NCBI GenBank assembly: GCA_003142235.1
Contig: PLOU01000081.1
Location: 1-40,615 of the forward strand
DNA: 40,615 nucleotides
Origin: Granulicella sp.
GTDB lineage: Bacteria; Acidobacteriota; Terriglobia; Terriglobales; Acidobacteriaceae
Reading direction: 5' to 3'
This document shows positions 28,181 through 35,864 of the stretch, piece after piece. Position 1 is the first letter of the stretch. Each line of letters opens with the position of its first letter. Below the pieces are notes generated by a model. It made no database searches and was not told where the DNA came from. It worked only from the letters and a program-made list of their open reading frames with translations. Made by a program: the position numbers and the translations under genes.

Positions 28181-28369
28181 ATGAACCTATTCAAATCCTT
28201 TACGTTGCAATGGTGGCAAGCCGGCCTCTTCAAGGTCGGCTTGCTGGCGCTGGGAATCGCAGCCGGAGCATATTGGCACGGCCTCTTCACAGGCTTCCTA
28301 CCCGCCCTCATCATCCTTGCCGTGGTCTGCCTGGCCTACATCACTGTCGTCTGGTGGAAGCAACCCTAA
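28181..28369 (+). CDS. Small two-helix membrane protein
   Basis: 62 residues from ATG 28181 (GGGGG 5 nt upstream). Starts LFKSFTLQWWQAGLFKVGLLALGIAAGAYW (first helix) and continues GLFTGFLPALIILAVVCLAYITVVWWKQP (second helix, aromatic end). Short proteins with the same KxxLxxxGxxxGAYW and VWWKQ endings occur in many bacteria, but I know no function. Both ends are probably cytoplasmic or periplasmic together. It converges on recN, with only 8 bp between the stops. The open frame extends upstream to 27875, but that part overlaps the metallothionein leader and has no coding character. Confidence 0.65.
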   Translation: MNLFKSFTLQWWQAGLFKVGLLALGIAAGAYWHGLFTGFLPALIILAVVCLAYITVVWWKQP

Positions 28370-28377
28370 CCAACCCT

Positions 28378-30102
28378 CTACCGGCTCGACTTCAGCAGAC
28401 TCCGCGCGTGCTCCAGGCTCGTCTCCGTCAGCTTCGCCCCCGATAGCATCCGCGCAATCTCCTGCGCGCGTTCCCCCTCCTCCATCCGCCGAACGCTGGT
28501 GCGCGTCCGTCCGCCCTTGTCCGCCTTCTCGATCAGAAAATGCTGGTCGGCAAACGCAGCAATCTGCGGCAGGTGCGTGATGCACACCACCTGCTGCCGC
28601 CGGGCCAGCGTCTTCAGCTTCCGCCCCACCGCCTCCGCCGCCCGCCCGCCAATCCCAATGTCGATCTCGTCGAAGACCAGCATTCGCGGCGTAGGCAGTT
28701 GCGCCTTCTTCCGCCCATGCCCAACACCAGCGGCAAAGCTCTCCTCCACCGTCACCTTCAGTGCCAGCAGAACGCGAGACATCTCCCCGCCCGACGCAAT
28801 CTGGTCCAGTGGCTTCAGCGGCTCGCCAGCATTGGTCGCAATCAGGCACTCCACCCGGTCCCACCCATGCGCCGCCCAGTTCGCCGCCTCCTCGCCCCCC
28901 GTCTCTCCAGAACCAGCCACCTGCACCTTGAACCGCGCCGTCATCGCCAAGTCGTTGATCTCCGCCGTCGCCAGCTTCTCCAGCCGCGAGGCCGCCGCCC
29001 GCCGTGCCGCCGTCAACTTCTCCGCCGCCGCGCGATACAACGCTGCGTCCCGCTCCAGCTTCACCCGTAGCTCGGCCAGCAGCTCGTCGCGGTTCTCCAC
29101 CTCGGCCAGCCGCCGCGCCGCTTCTTCGCCAAACCGCATCACCTCGCCCAACGTCCCGCCGTACTTCCGCTTCAGCCGGTCCAGCGCCGCCAGCCGGTCC
29201 TCAATCTCCTCCAGCCGCACGGGCGATGCGTGGACCTTCTCGGCAAAGTCCCTCACCTGCGCGCTCACGTCCTCCACCGCCGCCTTCGCCGCGGCAAGCT
29301 GCGCCGCCGGCTCCGCGAACCGTGCGTCGAACTTCGCCAGCTCCTCCACATGCTTCAGCGCCGCCGTCAGCGTCGTCTGGGCCGCGCCCTCCGACTCATA
29401 CAGCAGCTCATGCGCGCTTCGTGCCGCCGTATACAGCTTTTCTGCATTGGCCAGCACGAGTTTTTCCGCCTCCAACTGCGCGTCCTCGTCCTCGGCCGCA
29501 AGCTGCGCGTCGGCAATCTCGCGCGCCTGAAATCGCCACAGATCGGCCATGCGCATCCTGTCCTGCTCGGAGGCCTGTAGCTCCGCAAGCCGCTCCGTCG
29601 TCGTCCGCCAGTCCGCAAATGCCGCCGCCACGTCGTCGGTCGCAATCCCGCCGAAGCGATCCAGCAGCCCCCGCTGCTGCGCCTGGTCGAACGAGCCCAG
29701 CGTCTCTCCCTGCGTGTGGATCAGCCCCAACTCCGGCGCCAGCTCTCGCAGCACCGCCACCGTCGCCGGCTGGTTGTTGACGAAGACGCGCCCCTTGCCT
29801 CCCGCCGCAATCTCCCTCCGCAGCAGGATGTCGTCGCTGAAGGCCCCCGTGTCGATCCCATTCGCGTCTAAAATTGCCACGGCTCCAGGGGTAGATTCAA
29901 AGACGCACCCCAGCACGGCCTTCTCCGCGCCGTGCCGCACCACATCTGGCGAAGCCTTGCCGCCGAGTAAGAGCGCAAGCGCGTCGATCAGGATCGACTT
30001 GCCCGCGCCCGTCTCGCCCGTCAGCAGGTTCAACCCCGGCCCAAAGCTGGCCACCGCCTGGTCGATCACCGCATAGTTTTCCGCCCGCAGCTCCAGCAGC
30101 AT
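28378..30102 (-). CDS. recN: DNA repair ATPase RecN
   Basis: 574 residues, close to the family norm of about 550. SMC-like protein that acts at double-strand breaks with RecA. Walker A GETGAGKS is at residues 29-36; the long central part (about 150-370) is a heptad-rich, Ala/Glu/Arg-rich coiled coil. Near the C-terminus come the ABC signature region SGGEMSRVLLALKV, Walker B MLVFDEIDIGIGG and ITHLPQIAAFADQHFLIEK. It starts at ATG 30102. The upstream gene on the same strand is a broken small membrane-protein ORF. I see no LexA box in the 77 bp before it. Confidence 0.95.
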   Translation of the reverse strand: MLLELRAENYAVIDQAVASFGPGLNLLTGETGAGKSILIDALALLLGGKASPDVVRHGAEKAVLGCVFESTPGAVAILDANGIDTGAFSDDILLRREIAAGGKGRVFVNNQPATVAVLRELAPELGLIHTQGETLGSFDQAQQRGLLDRFGGIATDDVAAAFADWRTTTERLAELQASEQDRMRMADLWRFQAREIADAQLAAEDEDAQLEAEKLVLANAEKLYTAARSAHELLYESEGAAQTTLTAALKHVEELAKFDARFAEPAAQLAAAKAAVEDVSAQVRDFAEKVHASPVRLEEIEDRLAALDRLKRKYGGTLGEVMRFGEEAARRLAEVENRDELLAELRVKLERDAALYRAAAEKLTAARRAAASRLEKLATAEINDLAMTARFKVQVAGSGETGGEEAANWAAHGWDRVECLIATNAGEPLKPLDQIASGGEMSRVLLALKVTVEESFAAGVGHGRKKAQLPTPRMLVFDEIDIGIGGRAAEAVGRKLKTLARRQQVVCITHLPQIAAFADQHFLIEKADKGGRTRTSVRRMEEGERAQEIARMLSGAKLTETSLEHARSLLKSSR

Positions 30103-30179
30103 ATCCGCCCGTGCCTCATCCTCAATGCGAAAAGCCTAGCACGTCAGCGCAATCTGTTGGTGCAGGATGCACTCCGTCG

Positions 30180-30527
30180 TCACTTCCCGCTCGACGGCGC
30201 CGCTTTCTTCACCTTCACTGACCACAACCCAGGAGCCAGCTTCGCTAGCAGAAAGAAGAAAAGTCCAACAGAAATCATCCAGAGAAGCACCAGAAAAAGC
30301 ACTATTCGCCAGCCTTCAAGGTTGAGAAAGTCAGCTAGAACGACTGAGTCATTCACATGCAGATGCTTGACGACAGGACTCAAGCAAAACAAAGCGACAG
30401 TCGCGCACAACCCTTGCACAAGGTATATCCAGCCTCACCTGACACCTCTGCGGAACAGCGACACCGACAGTAGAGCAGTCAGAGTCGCAACCAGCGGCCA
30501 GTACAGCAACAGGATCAGCGTCTTCAT
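30180..30527 (-). pseudogene. Small membrane protein ORF split by an in-frame TGA
   Basis: From ATG 30527 (2 nt after the stop of the upstream gene) the frame gives 30 residues (MKTLILLLYWPLVATLTALL...RRGVR), then TGA at 30435-30437. The same frame continues open for 84 more codons to 30180: GWIYLVQGLCATVALFCLSPVV, a loop, and GWRIVLFLVLLWMISVGLFFFLLAKL with a basic tail. Read through, this is a coherent 115-codon protein with three membrane helices, the TGA falling between helices 1 and 2 after Arg residues. The second part alone would have to start at GTG 30419, in the middle of helix 2. A CGA-to-TGA nonsense change is the simplest reading; two separate small peptides or readthrough are alternatives. 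Family not recognised. Confidence 0.5.
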
Positions 30528-30529
30528 AC

Positions 30530-31834
30530 TCACTGCCCTCCCGGCGATCCCGACCCTCCCGGCGCGTCCCCGCCGCCACCGCCCATTCCGCCACCACCGC
30601 CCCTCCCCCCCATTCCTCGCCCGCCCATGCCCATTCCGCCACCGCCCATCGAACGCATGTAGTAGCTGGTTTCAAAGCTGGCCGGGTGGCCATTCTCCTG
30701 ATACGGAACATAGACCAGCAGCGTCGCCCTGGAGTAGCCCGCATCTGCGGATTCCTTGTCGTCGGCATCCTCAACCACCGCCTTCGATACCTGTCCCTTT
30801 TGATCCACCCAAACCCTCACCACCGCCTGGCCGCTGACCATCGGAGGAGGAGCAGCCTGCGACGCAATTGAATTTGGAGTCGGAGGCAGTTGCGGGTGCG
30901 GGTTCTGCCGGAACACCAATCCACGCTGCTCATCGATCCTCGTGCCGGCCGGTTCTTCGGTCGCCCCAGCCGGAACGGCAAGCGCATCCGGCGATACCTC
31001 AGTCGACGCGTCCGTCAGCTTCGCCTCAAAAAGCTCATGCTTCCCAAAGCTCTTGCGGACAGTGGTCGCCAGATGCAGTGGGCCAACCTGCTTCCAGTCC
31101 TCGTACGCCACCTTCTCTGTGTCCCGAATTGCCAGCGCGACGTACCCAGTCGCCGGGTCGAAGCAGACAGCGCCTCTGTCGTCTTGCCCTCCACAGGTCA
31201 GCGAGACGCCATCGACCGTGCGCGCCTTCATCTTTTGGTCTCCGCGCATGGCCATCACCAGCGCAACGCGGTCCATCCAATGCACCTCCGCGAACTCCAT
31301 AATCCGCAGAGGCCGCAGTCCTTTTTCCGTCGCCCAGACACTATTGCCCTTCGTCAGATCGCTCTCGTCGTAGGCGTCTGTATGGATCGCGGTGCGCACC
31401 CCGTCTTTGCTGATCCACGTCTCATAGGTGCCCGTGTGCGGCTTATTCTTGTAGTCCGTAATCTTCAGCTCGTATCGCAGGTGCAGGGGAGTCGCTGGTT
31501 CTCCCTTCGCATTGGTTGCCATGGTTGCAATCAGGCTCCGCTGCAAGGCCTGGGCAAGGGTGTCATCCCCCATTGCGCGTGGTAGCCCGGAGGGATTTGC
31601 CGCAGTCCCTCCGGTCGGCGGTGGAATGGTCTGCGCCGCTGGCTGTGCCGCTGCCTGTGCCCCGGCCTGCATCCCTCCCTGCCCCCGTCCCTGCATCCCG
31701 CCCTGCCCCCCGCCCTGCCCTCGTCCCTGCGCCCAAACCGTGCCAGCCAGCGCCAACAGCATCACCAACCCAACTCCACGCCAACTCCAACCAGCCAGCC
31801 GATTGACCATCTTCCCATCCATCAAGTAGTTCAC
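30530..31834 (-). CDS. Secreted Gly-rich protein with TonB-C-like domain
   Basis: 434 residues from GTG 31834 (GGAGG 4 nt upstream). A signal peptide (WRGVGLVMLLALAGTVWAQ) leads into a low-complexity Gly/Gln/Met repeat (GRGQGGGQGGMQGRGQGG...). A beta-rich middle (residues about 95-310; LRYELKITDYKNKPHTGTYETWIS) has two Cys (LTCGGQDDRGAVCF) that may form a disulphide. Residues about 335-395 (GQAVVRVWVDQKGQVSKAVVED... YVPYQENGHPASFETSYYM) resemble a TonB/TolA C-terminal domain but are short. The tail is almost pure Gly/Met/Arg. It is divergent from the tolQ gene. Function unknown; being periplasmic is inferred from the signal peptide. Confidence 0.7.
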   Translation of the reverse strand: MNYLMDGKMVNRLAGWSWRGVGLVMLLALAGTVWAQGRGQGGGQGGMQGRGQGGMQAGAQAAAQPAAQTIPPPTGGTAANPSGLPRAMGDDTLAQALQRSLIATMATNAKGEPATPLHLRYELKITDYKNKPHTGTYETWISKDGVRTAIHTDAYDESDLTKGNSVWATEKGLRPLRIMEFAEVHWMDRVALVMAMRGDQKMKARTVDGVSLTCGGQDDRGAVCFDPATGYVALAIRDTEKVAYEDWKQVGPLHLATTVRKSFGKHELFEAKLTDASTEVSPDALAVPAGATEEPAGTRIDEQRGLVFRQNPHPQLPPTPNSIASQAAPPPMVSGQAVVRVWVDQKGQVSKAVVEDADDKESADAGYSRATLLVYVPYQENGHPASFETSYYMRSMGGGGMGMGGRGMGGRGGGGGMGGGGGDAPGGSGSPGGQ

Positions 31835-31968
31835 ATTGCCTCCGTGTGCTTGTGTGCGATCCTCACCAATCTAGGTCGTCCCATGTGCAAGGATCAAGTT
31901 AATTCCCCGAACCTTCCCGTATACGCGCGCCACCATCCCCAGCCCCGCCGCGCCTTACAATAGTGCTA

Positions 31969-32775
31969 ATGATTCTGCATCCATTGGCCTCGCCCATCGC
32001 CCTCGCGCTCTGCTTCTTTCAGGATGACGCCACGCTTCCGCCGGTTGGCGCCTCCGGCGGCGCGCTGATGGAGATGGTGCGCAACTCCGGCCCCGTCGCC
32101 TTCGCCGTCCTCATCATCCTGCTCATCGCCAGCCTCTGTTCCTGGGCCATCATGATCTCCAAGTGGCGCCGCTTTGGCCGCGCGCGCCGCCAGAGCCAGG
32201 GCTTTCTGCGCGCCTTCCGCAAGTCCGGCCGCCTCTCCGAGATCGCCGCCATCGCCGGCAGCTTCAAGCCCAGCCCGCTGGTCTCCATCTTCAACGAGAT
32301 CAACGACGAGTACCAGCGCCAGAGCGGAGGCCGCGGAACGCCGCGCAACCCCGCCGCCCTGGAACGCGCCGCCCAGACCGCATCCTCCGAGGCCCTCACC
32401 GCCATGGAGACGCGCATGACCTGGCTGGCCACCATCGCCAACGGGGCCACCTTTGTCGGCCTCTTTGGCACCGTCATGGGCATCATCGACGCCTTCCACG
32501 GCCTGGGCACCGCCGGCGCGGCCACTCTGCGCGCCGTCGCCCCCGGCATCTCCGAGGCGCTCATCACCACCGCCGCCGGCCTGGCCGTCGCCATCCCCGC
32601 GCTGGTCGGCTACAACCAGCTCACCGCGCAGTTGCGCGACTTCGCCGCCCGCATGGACGACTTCGGCCGCGAGCTGCTGAACGCCATCGAGAACGCGGCA
32701 TTACTCACCCCGCAGCCGCCGCCCACCCCAACACCTGAAGACCTCGCCGCCCAGCCCCGCCGGAGGACCTTCTAG
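31969..32775 (+). CDS. tolQ: TolQ/ExbB-type proton channel
   Basis: 268 residues from ATG 31969 (in-frame GTG at 31963). MotA/TolQ/ExbB family: helix 1 at about residues 45-68 (VAFAVLIILLIASLCSWAIMISKWRRF), a cytoplasmic loop, then helices 2 and 3 (WLATIANGATFVGLFGTVMGIIDAFHGLG and ISEALITTAAGLAVAIPALVGYNQL). Together with TolR it uses proton-motive force to energise the envelope-spanning Tol-Pal machine. TolQ rather than ExbB is chosen because tolB, pal and cpoB follow. TACAAT lies 7 nt before the ATG, and there is no ribosome site, so the message may be leaderless (weak). Ends 3 bp before tolR. Confidence 0.92.
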   Translation: MILHPLASPIALALCFFQDDATLPPVGASGGALMEMVRNSGPVAFAVLIILLIASLCSWAIMISKWRRFGRARRQSQGFLRAFRKSGRLSEIAAIAGSFKPSPLVSIFNEINDEYQRQSGGRGTPRNPAALERAAQTASSEALTAMETRMTWLATIANGATFVGLFGTVMGIIDAFHGLGTAGAATLRAVAPGISEALITTAAGLAVAIPALVGYNQLTAQLRDFAARMDDFGRELLNAIENAALLTPQPPPTPTPEDLAAQPRRRTF

Positions 32776-32778
32776 CTT

Positions 32779-33243
32779 ATGGCCTTCTCCACCAGAAGCG
32801 GCGGCCAGACGCGCACCCAGACCGCGCTGGCAGATATCAACATCACGCCGCTGGTCGACGTCGTGCTTGTGCTTCTGCTCATCTTCATGCTCACCGCGCC
32901 GGTGCTGCAATCCGGCATCAACGTCAACGTGCCCCACACCCGCTCGGTCAACCAGCTCACCGAGCAGCGCACCGTCGTCACCATCGACAAGGACCAGAAC
33001 GTCTTCCTCCAGGCTGGCGGCCCGGACCGGCCAACCAACCTCGCCGACCTCACCGCAAGTCTAAGAAGCACAGGCCGCGGCGATCCGGCCAAGCGCATCA
33101 TCTACCTGCGCGCCGACGAAAAAGTTCCCTTCGGCGCATTCGCCTCCGTCATGGACGCCGTCAAACGCGCAGGCATCACCAACATCAGCATCGTCACCCA
33201 GCCGCTGGAATCCACCCCGGCGGACCAAACCGCCGCAAAGTAG
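32779..33243 (+). CDS. tolR: TolR/ExbD-type protein
   Basis: 154 residues. Short cytoplasmic N-terminus, then the defining membrane segment ADINITPLVDVVLVLLLIFML with the proton-carrying Asp in PLVDV, and a periplasmic domain (INVNVPHTRSVNQ, RTVVTIDKDQNVFLQ, IIYLRADEKVPFGAFASVMDAVKRAGI) of the ExbD/TolR fold. GGAGG lies 12 nt before the ATG, inside the end of tolQ. It forms the stator with TolQ. A palindromic repeat separates it from the TonB/TolA-like gene. Confidence 0.93.
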   Translation: MAFSTRSGGQTRTQTALADINITPLVDVVLVLLLIFMLTAPVLQSGINVNVPHTRSVNQLTEQRTVVTIDKDQNVFLQAGGPDRPTNLADLTASLRSTGRGDPAKRIIYLRADEKVPFGAFASVMDAVKRAGITNISIVTQPLESTPADQTAAK

Positions 33244-33254
33244 AGCTTTGAAGG

Positions 33255-33309
33255 GGACGGGCTTTAGCCCGTCCGTATCGGGCCCACAATTTGAACGGGA
33301 TTTAGCCCC
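33255..33309. repeat. CTTTAG-type REP element, copy B (inside tol operon)
   Basis: GGACGGGCTTTAGCCCGTCC (33255-33274) is a perfect 20-bp palindrome; about 25 bp on, GGGATTTAGCCCC (about 33297-33309) followed by AAGGGA is a degenerate second half. Same family as the copies at 22526 and 39156, with paired base changes that keep the stem. Confidence 0.75.
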
Positions 33310-33347
33310 TAAGGGAATCTTTCAGGACCGAATTTTTCCCGCAAACC

Positions 33348-34154
33348 ATGGAGACCCAGCTCACAACCCGCGCCCTCAACATCGCCCCCAACGGCGACCA
33401 GCTTGGCGGCGGCTTCATGGGCTCCTTCGCCCTGCACGCCGCGCTCATCGCGCTGCTCCTGTCCTGGGCCTGGATCTTCCACTCCGGGCAGAGCTGGGGC
33501 GACGCCGGCGCAACCTCGGGAGCCATCCAGGCCACCATGGTCGACGCCCTCCCGCTGCCGTCCAAGCAACCCATGGACCAGAACAACGTCCTTGCCACCG
33601 ACCAGCCCTCGCCCGCGCCCATCACCTCCACGGCGCGCACCGCCGACACTCCCCAGCCCGACGCCATCGGCCTCCTCAGCAAGTCCGCCAAGCCGCTCAA
33701 GACCGCCGACCACGCCACGCCGGCCCCGCCGCTCCATCCCCAGCCCGGCAAGGCCGATCTCAACAAGGTCCAGACCGGCGAAGCCGGAGGCTTCAACCTC
33801 GCCATGAGCACCGCCCAGACCAGCGCCGGCACAATGAGTATCGGCACCGACGCCGCCTTCGGCACCAAATACGCCTACTACGTCCAGCAGATCACGCAGA
33901 AGGTTGCCCAGCAGTGGTACACCAACATGCTCGACCCGCAGGCCGCCGGCCACCGCGTCTACATCACCTTCCAGGTGGAGCGCGACGGCTCGCTCACCCA
34001 CATCGTGCTGGCCCAGCGCAGCGGCGATGCCACCCTCGATATGACCGCCCTCAATGCCGTCCGCCACATCGACACCTTCGGCTCCCTGCCCGACGCCTAC
34101 ACCGGAAGCCACATCAACGTCACCTACTACTTCGATCCCCCGCCCCGCCCATAG
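33348..34154 (+). CDS. TonB/TolA-like energy transducer
   Basis: 268 residues. One N-terminal membrane helix (FMGSFALHAALIALLLSWAWIF, about residues 23-44), a Pro/Ala/Thr-rich periplasmic linker (about 70-150), and a C-terminal TonB/TolA-type domain (YAYYVQQITQKVAQQWYTNML, VYITFQVERDGSLTHIVLAQRSGDATLDMTALNAVRHIDTFGSLPDAY). In this operon position it does the job of TolA: transmitting force from TolQR to Pal/TolB at the outer membrane. The C-terminal domain is TonB-like in sequence, as is usual outside proteobacteria, so no gene symbol is given. No clear ribosome site before ATG 33348. Confidence 0.88.
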   Translation: METQLTTRALNIAPNGDQLGGGFMGSFALHAALIALLLSWAWIFHSGQSWGDAGATSGAIQATMVDALPLPSKQPMDQNNVLATDQPSPAPITSTARTADTPQPDAIGLLSKSAKPLKTADHATPAPPLHPQPGKADLNKVQTGEAGGFNLAMSTAQTSAGTMSIGTDAAFGTKYAYYVQQITQKVAQQWYTNMLDPQAAGHRVYITFQVERDGSLTHIVLAQRSGDATLDMTALNAVRHIDTFGSLPDAYTGSHINVTYYFDPPPRP

Positions 34155-34167
34155 GGATGAAGTCGTC

Positions 34168-34186
34168 ATTCTGGCGCAGCCAGAAT
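34168..34186. repeat. GTCATTC-type palindromic repeat, copy 2
   Basis: ATTCTGGC-GCA-GCCAGAAT, perfect 8-bp arms, preceded by GAAGTCGTC and followed by CTCTGTATT. Lies between the TonB/TolA-like gene and tolB. Arms match copy 1 (17239) with one change. Confidence 0.75.
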
Positions 34187-34290
34187 CTCTGTATTGTGTT
34201 CGCAGCAACCCAATCTCCCCCTTCACTGACAATGTTCTCCGCCCTCCGGTTACAACCAAAGATTCATCCTGACCGTCTACCATAGAGAGC

Positions 34291-35685
34291 ATGGAGAGCA
34301 CGCCCCGCACATTCCGCACGCACGCAGCCCTGTCCCGATCCACCATCGCCGTCCTGCTGTTGGCGCTGGCCGCTTGCTTCGCCCCACCCGCCCGCGCCCA
34401 GGACAACATCCTCACCGGAACCAGCACAGGCGTCACCTCCATCCGCATCGCCGTCGCCGACTTCAAGCCGCTGGCCGACGACCCCCAGACCGCCCCCTTC
34501 AAGCAGACCTTTGACGCCACCCTCTACGCCGATCTGGCCAGCGCCGGCATCTTCGACATCGTCTCCAAGAGCCTCATGCCGCCCGGCTCTCCCGGCGCGC
34601 CCGCCGAGATCCAGTTGCAGAGCTACTCCAACGCGCCCGCCAGCGCAGCCATGCTGGTCTTCGGCTCCCTCGGCCAGGCCGGCGGCAAGCTGCTGGCCAA
34701 CGGCTATCTCTTCGACGTCAAGAACCTCCAGTACCCCCAGGTCATCGCCAAGCAGTACAGCGAGGCCCCCAGCGAAGACTCCGCCCGCCAGATCGCCCAC
34801 CGCTTCGCCGACGAGATCATCTACCGCCTGGGCGGAGGCACTCCCGGCATCGCCGAGACAAAAATCTACTACGTCCAGATGACTGGCGACCTCACCAGCG
34901 ACGTCAGCAAAGAGATCTGGCAGATGGACTACGACGGGGCCAACCAGCGCCCTATCACCCACCTCGGCGCCATCTCCATCTCGCCGCGCGTCTCGCCCGA
35001 TAACACTCGCCTCGCCTTCGCCTCGCTCGGCCGATACGGCTTCCAGCTCAAGATGTACTCGCTCCTGCTCGACCGTTACGTCGCCTTTCCCATCGGCAAC
35101 GGCAGCACCGAGTCGCCCGCCTGGGCGCCCAGCGGCAACGAGCTGGCCTACGCCTCCGCTCCCAACGGCTCCTTCGAGATCTGGGTCGCCGACTCCAACG
35201 GCAACCTCGGCCGGCGCATCACCAGCTTCCGCGGAGGCAACGTCAGCCCCACCTACAACCCCAAGACCGGGGCCCAGATCGCCTTCATCAGCGACCGCAC
35301 CGGCCTGCCCCAGCTCTACATCATGAACTCCGACGGCTCCAGCGTGCAGCAGATGACCGACGGAGGATACGCCTCCTCGCCCTCCTGGTCGCCCAACGGA
35401 CAGTTCCTCGCCTTTGCCTGGGACCGCAAGTACGGCCCCGGAGCGCCCGGCGGACAGGACATCTACGTCATGGAGGTCGCCACCAGGAAATGGACCCAGC
35501 TCACCCACGACGGAGGCCGCTGCGACTTCCCCTCCTGGTCGCCCGACAACCGCCACATCGTCTACGCCAACTCCAGTGACGGTCGCGCCAACCACATGCG
35601 CGTCTGGACCATGCTCACCGACGGCACCCAGCGCCGTCCCCTCACCGGCCCAGGCGCCGATATGCCCAACTGGAGCTGGAAATAA
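34291..35685 (+). CDS. tolB: Tol-Pal system protein TolB
   Basis: 464 residues. Signal peptide (STIAVLLLALAACFAPPARAQ), an N-terminal alpha/beta domain (IRIAVADFKPLADD... FDATLYADLASAGIFDIVSKSL) and a six-bladed beta-propeller with repeated WxxxG/SPxW elements: EIWQMDYDGANQRPITHLG, SPAWAPSGNELAYAS, IAFISDRTGLPQLYIMNSDGSSVQQMTDGG, SPSWSPNGQFLAFAWD, FPSWSPDNRHIVYA. Full length. TolB is periplasmic and binds Pal. The 136-bp gap before it contains a palindromic repeat; AGAGAG immediately precedes the ATG. Confidence 0.95.
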   Translation: MESTPRTFRTHAALSRSTIAVLLLALAACFAPPARAQDNILTGTSTGVTSIRIAVADFKPLADDPQTAPFKQTFDATLYADLASAGIFDIVSKSLMPPGSPGAPAEIQLQSYSNAPASAAMLVFGSLGQAGGKLLANGYLFDVKNLQYPQVIAKQYSEAPSEDSARQIAHRFADEIIYRLGGGTPGIAETKIYYVQMTGDLTSDVSKEIWQMDYDGANQRPITHLGAISISPRVSPDNTRLAFASLGRYGFQLKMYSLLLDRYVAFPIGNGSTESPAWAPSGNELAYASAPNGSFEIWVADSNGNLGRRITSFRGGNVSPTYNPKTGAQIAFISDRTGLPQLYIMNSDGSSVQQMTDGGYASSPSWSPNGQFLAFAWDRKYGPGAPGGQDIYVMEVATRKWTQLTHDGGRCDFPSWSPDNRHIVYANSSDGRANHMRVWTMLTDGTQRRPLTGPGADMPNWSWK

Positions 35686-35768
35686 TGCGCCCCATCTCCC
35701 ACAATCTCTCCGCTGCAAAAAACTTCCCTGACGCAAATCTTGATTTTCAGTAACATGGAATAGACAAA

Positions 35769-35813
35769 GCGTTGGAAATCGTGCCGGACATAGCGTTGGA
35801 AATCGTGCCGGAC
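35769..35813 (+). repeat. 24-bp tandem repeat in the pal leader
   Basis: GCGTTGGAAATCGTGCCGGAC occurs at 35769-35789 and again at 35793-35813 (period 24). A decayed third unit (CACTGGAAACACCGTTGGATGTAGC region, about 35818-35845) follows. It lies 50-95 bp upstream of the pal start. The period is a whole number of codons and the frame is open, but nothing shows it is translated. Confidence 0.75.
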
Positions 35814-35864
35814 GGCCCACTGGAAACACCGTTGGATGTAGCATTGGCAACGCAGGAGAAACCG

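Noticed and set aside
27736-28314. 192-codon minus-strand frame over the metallothionein region
   Set aside because: Out of frame with the Cys-rich gene that has the strong ribosome site; no coding features of its own.
30435-30437. Selenocysteine codon at the in-frame TGA
   Set aside because: I could not see a convincing SECIS hairpin just after it, the position follows Arg in a membrane loop, and the protein has no redox motif; a nonsense change is simpler.
34264-35850. 528-codon minus-strand frame rich in Gly/Val/Asp
   Set aside because: Antisense to tolB; the Gly-Asp-Val composition is the mirror of Ala/Pro/Thr-rich plus-strand codons.
35772-35864. Longer Pal starting at 35772
   Set aside because: The extension is made of the DNA tandem repeat, would put 31 residues before the lipoprotein signal, and AGGAG is placed correctly for 35865.
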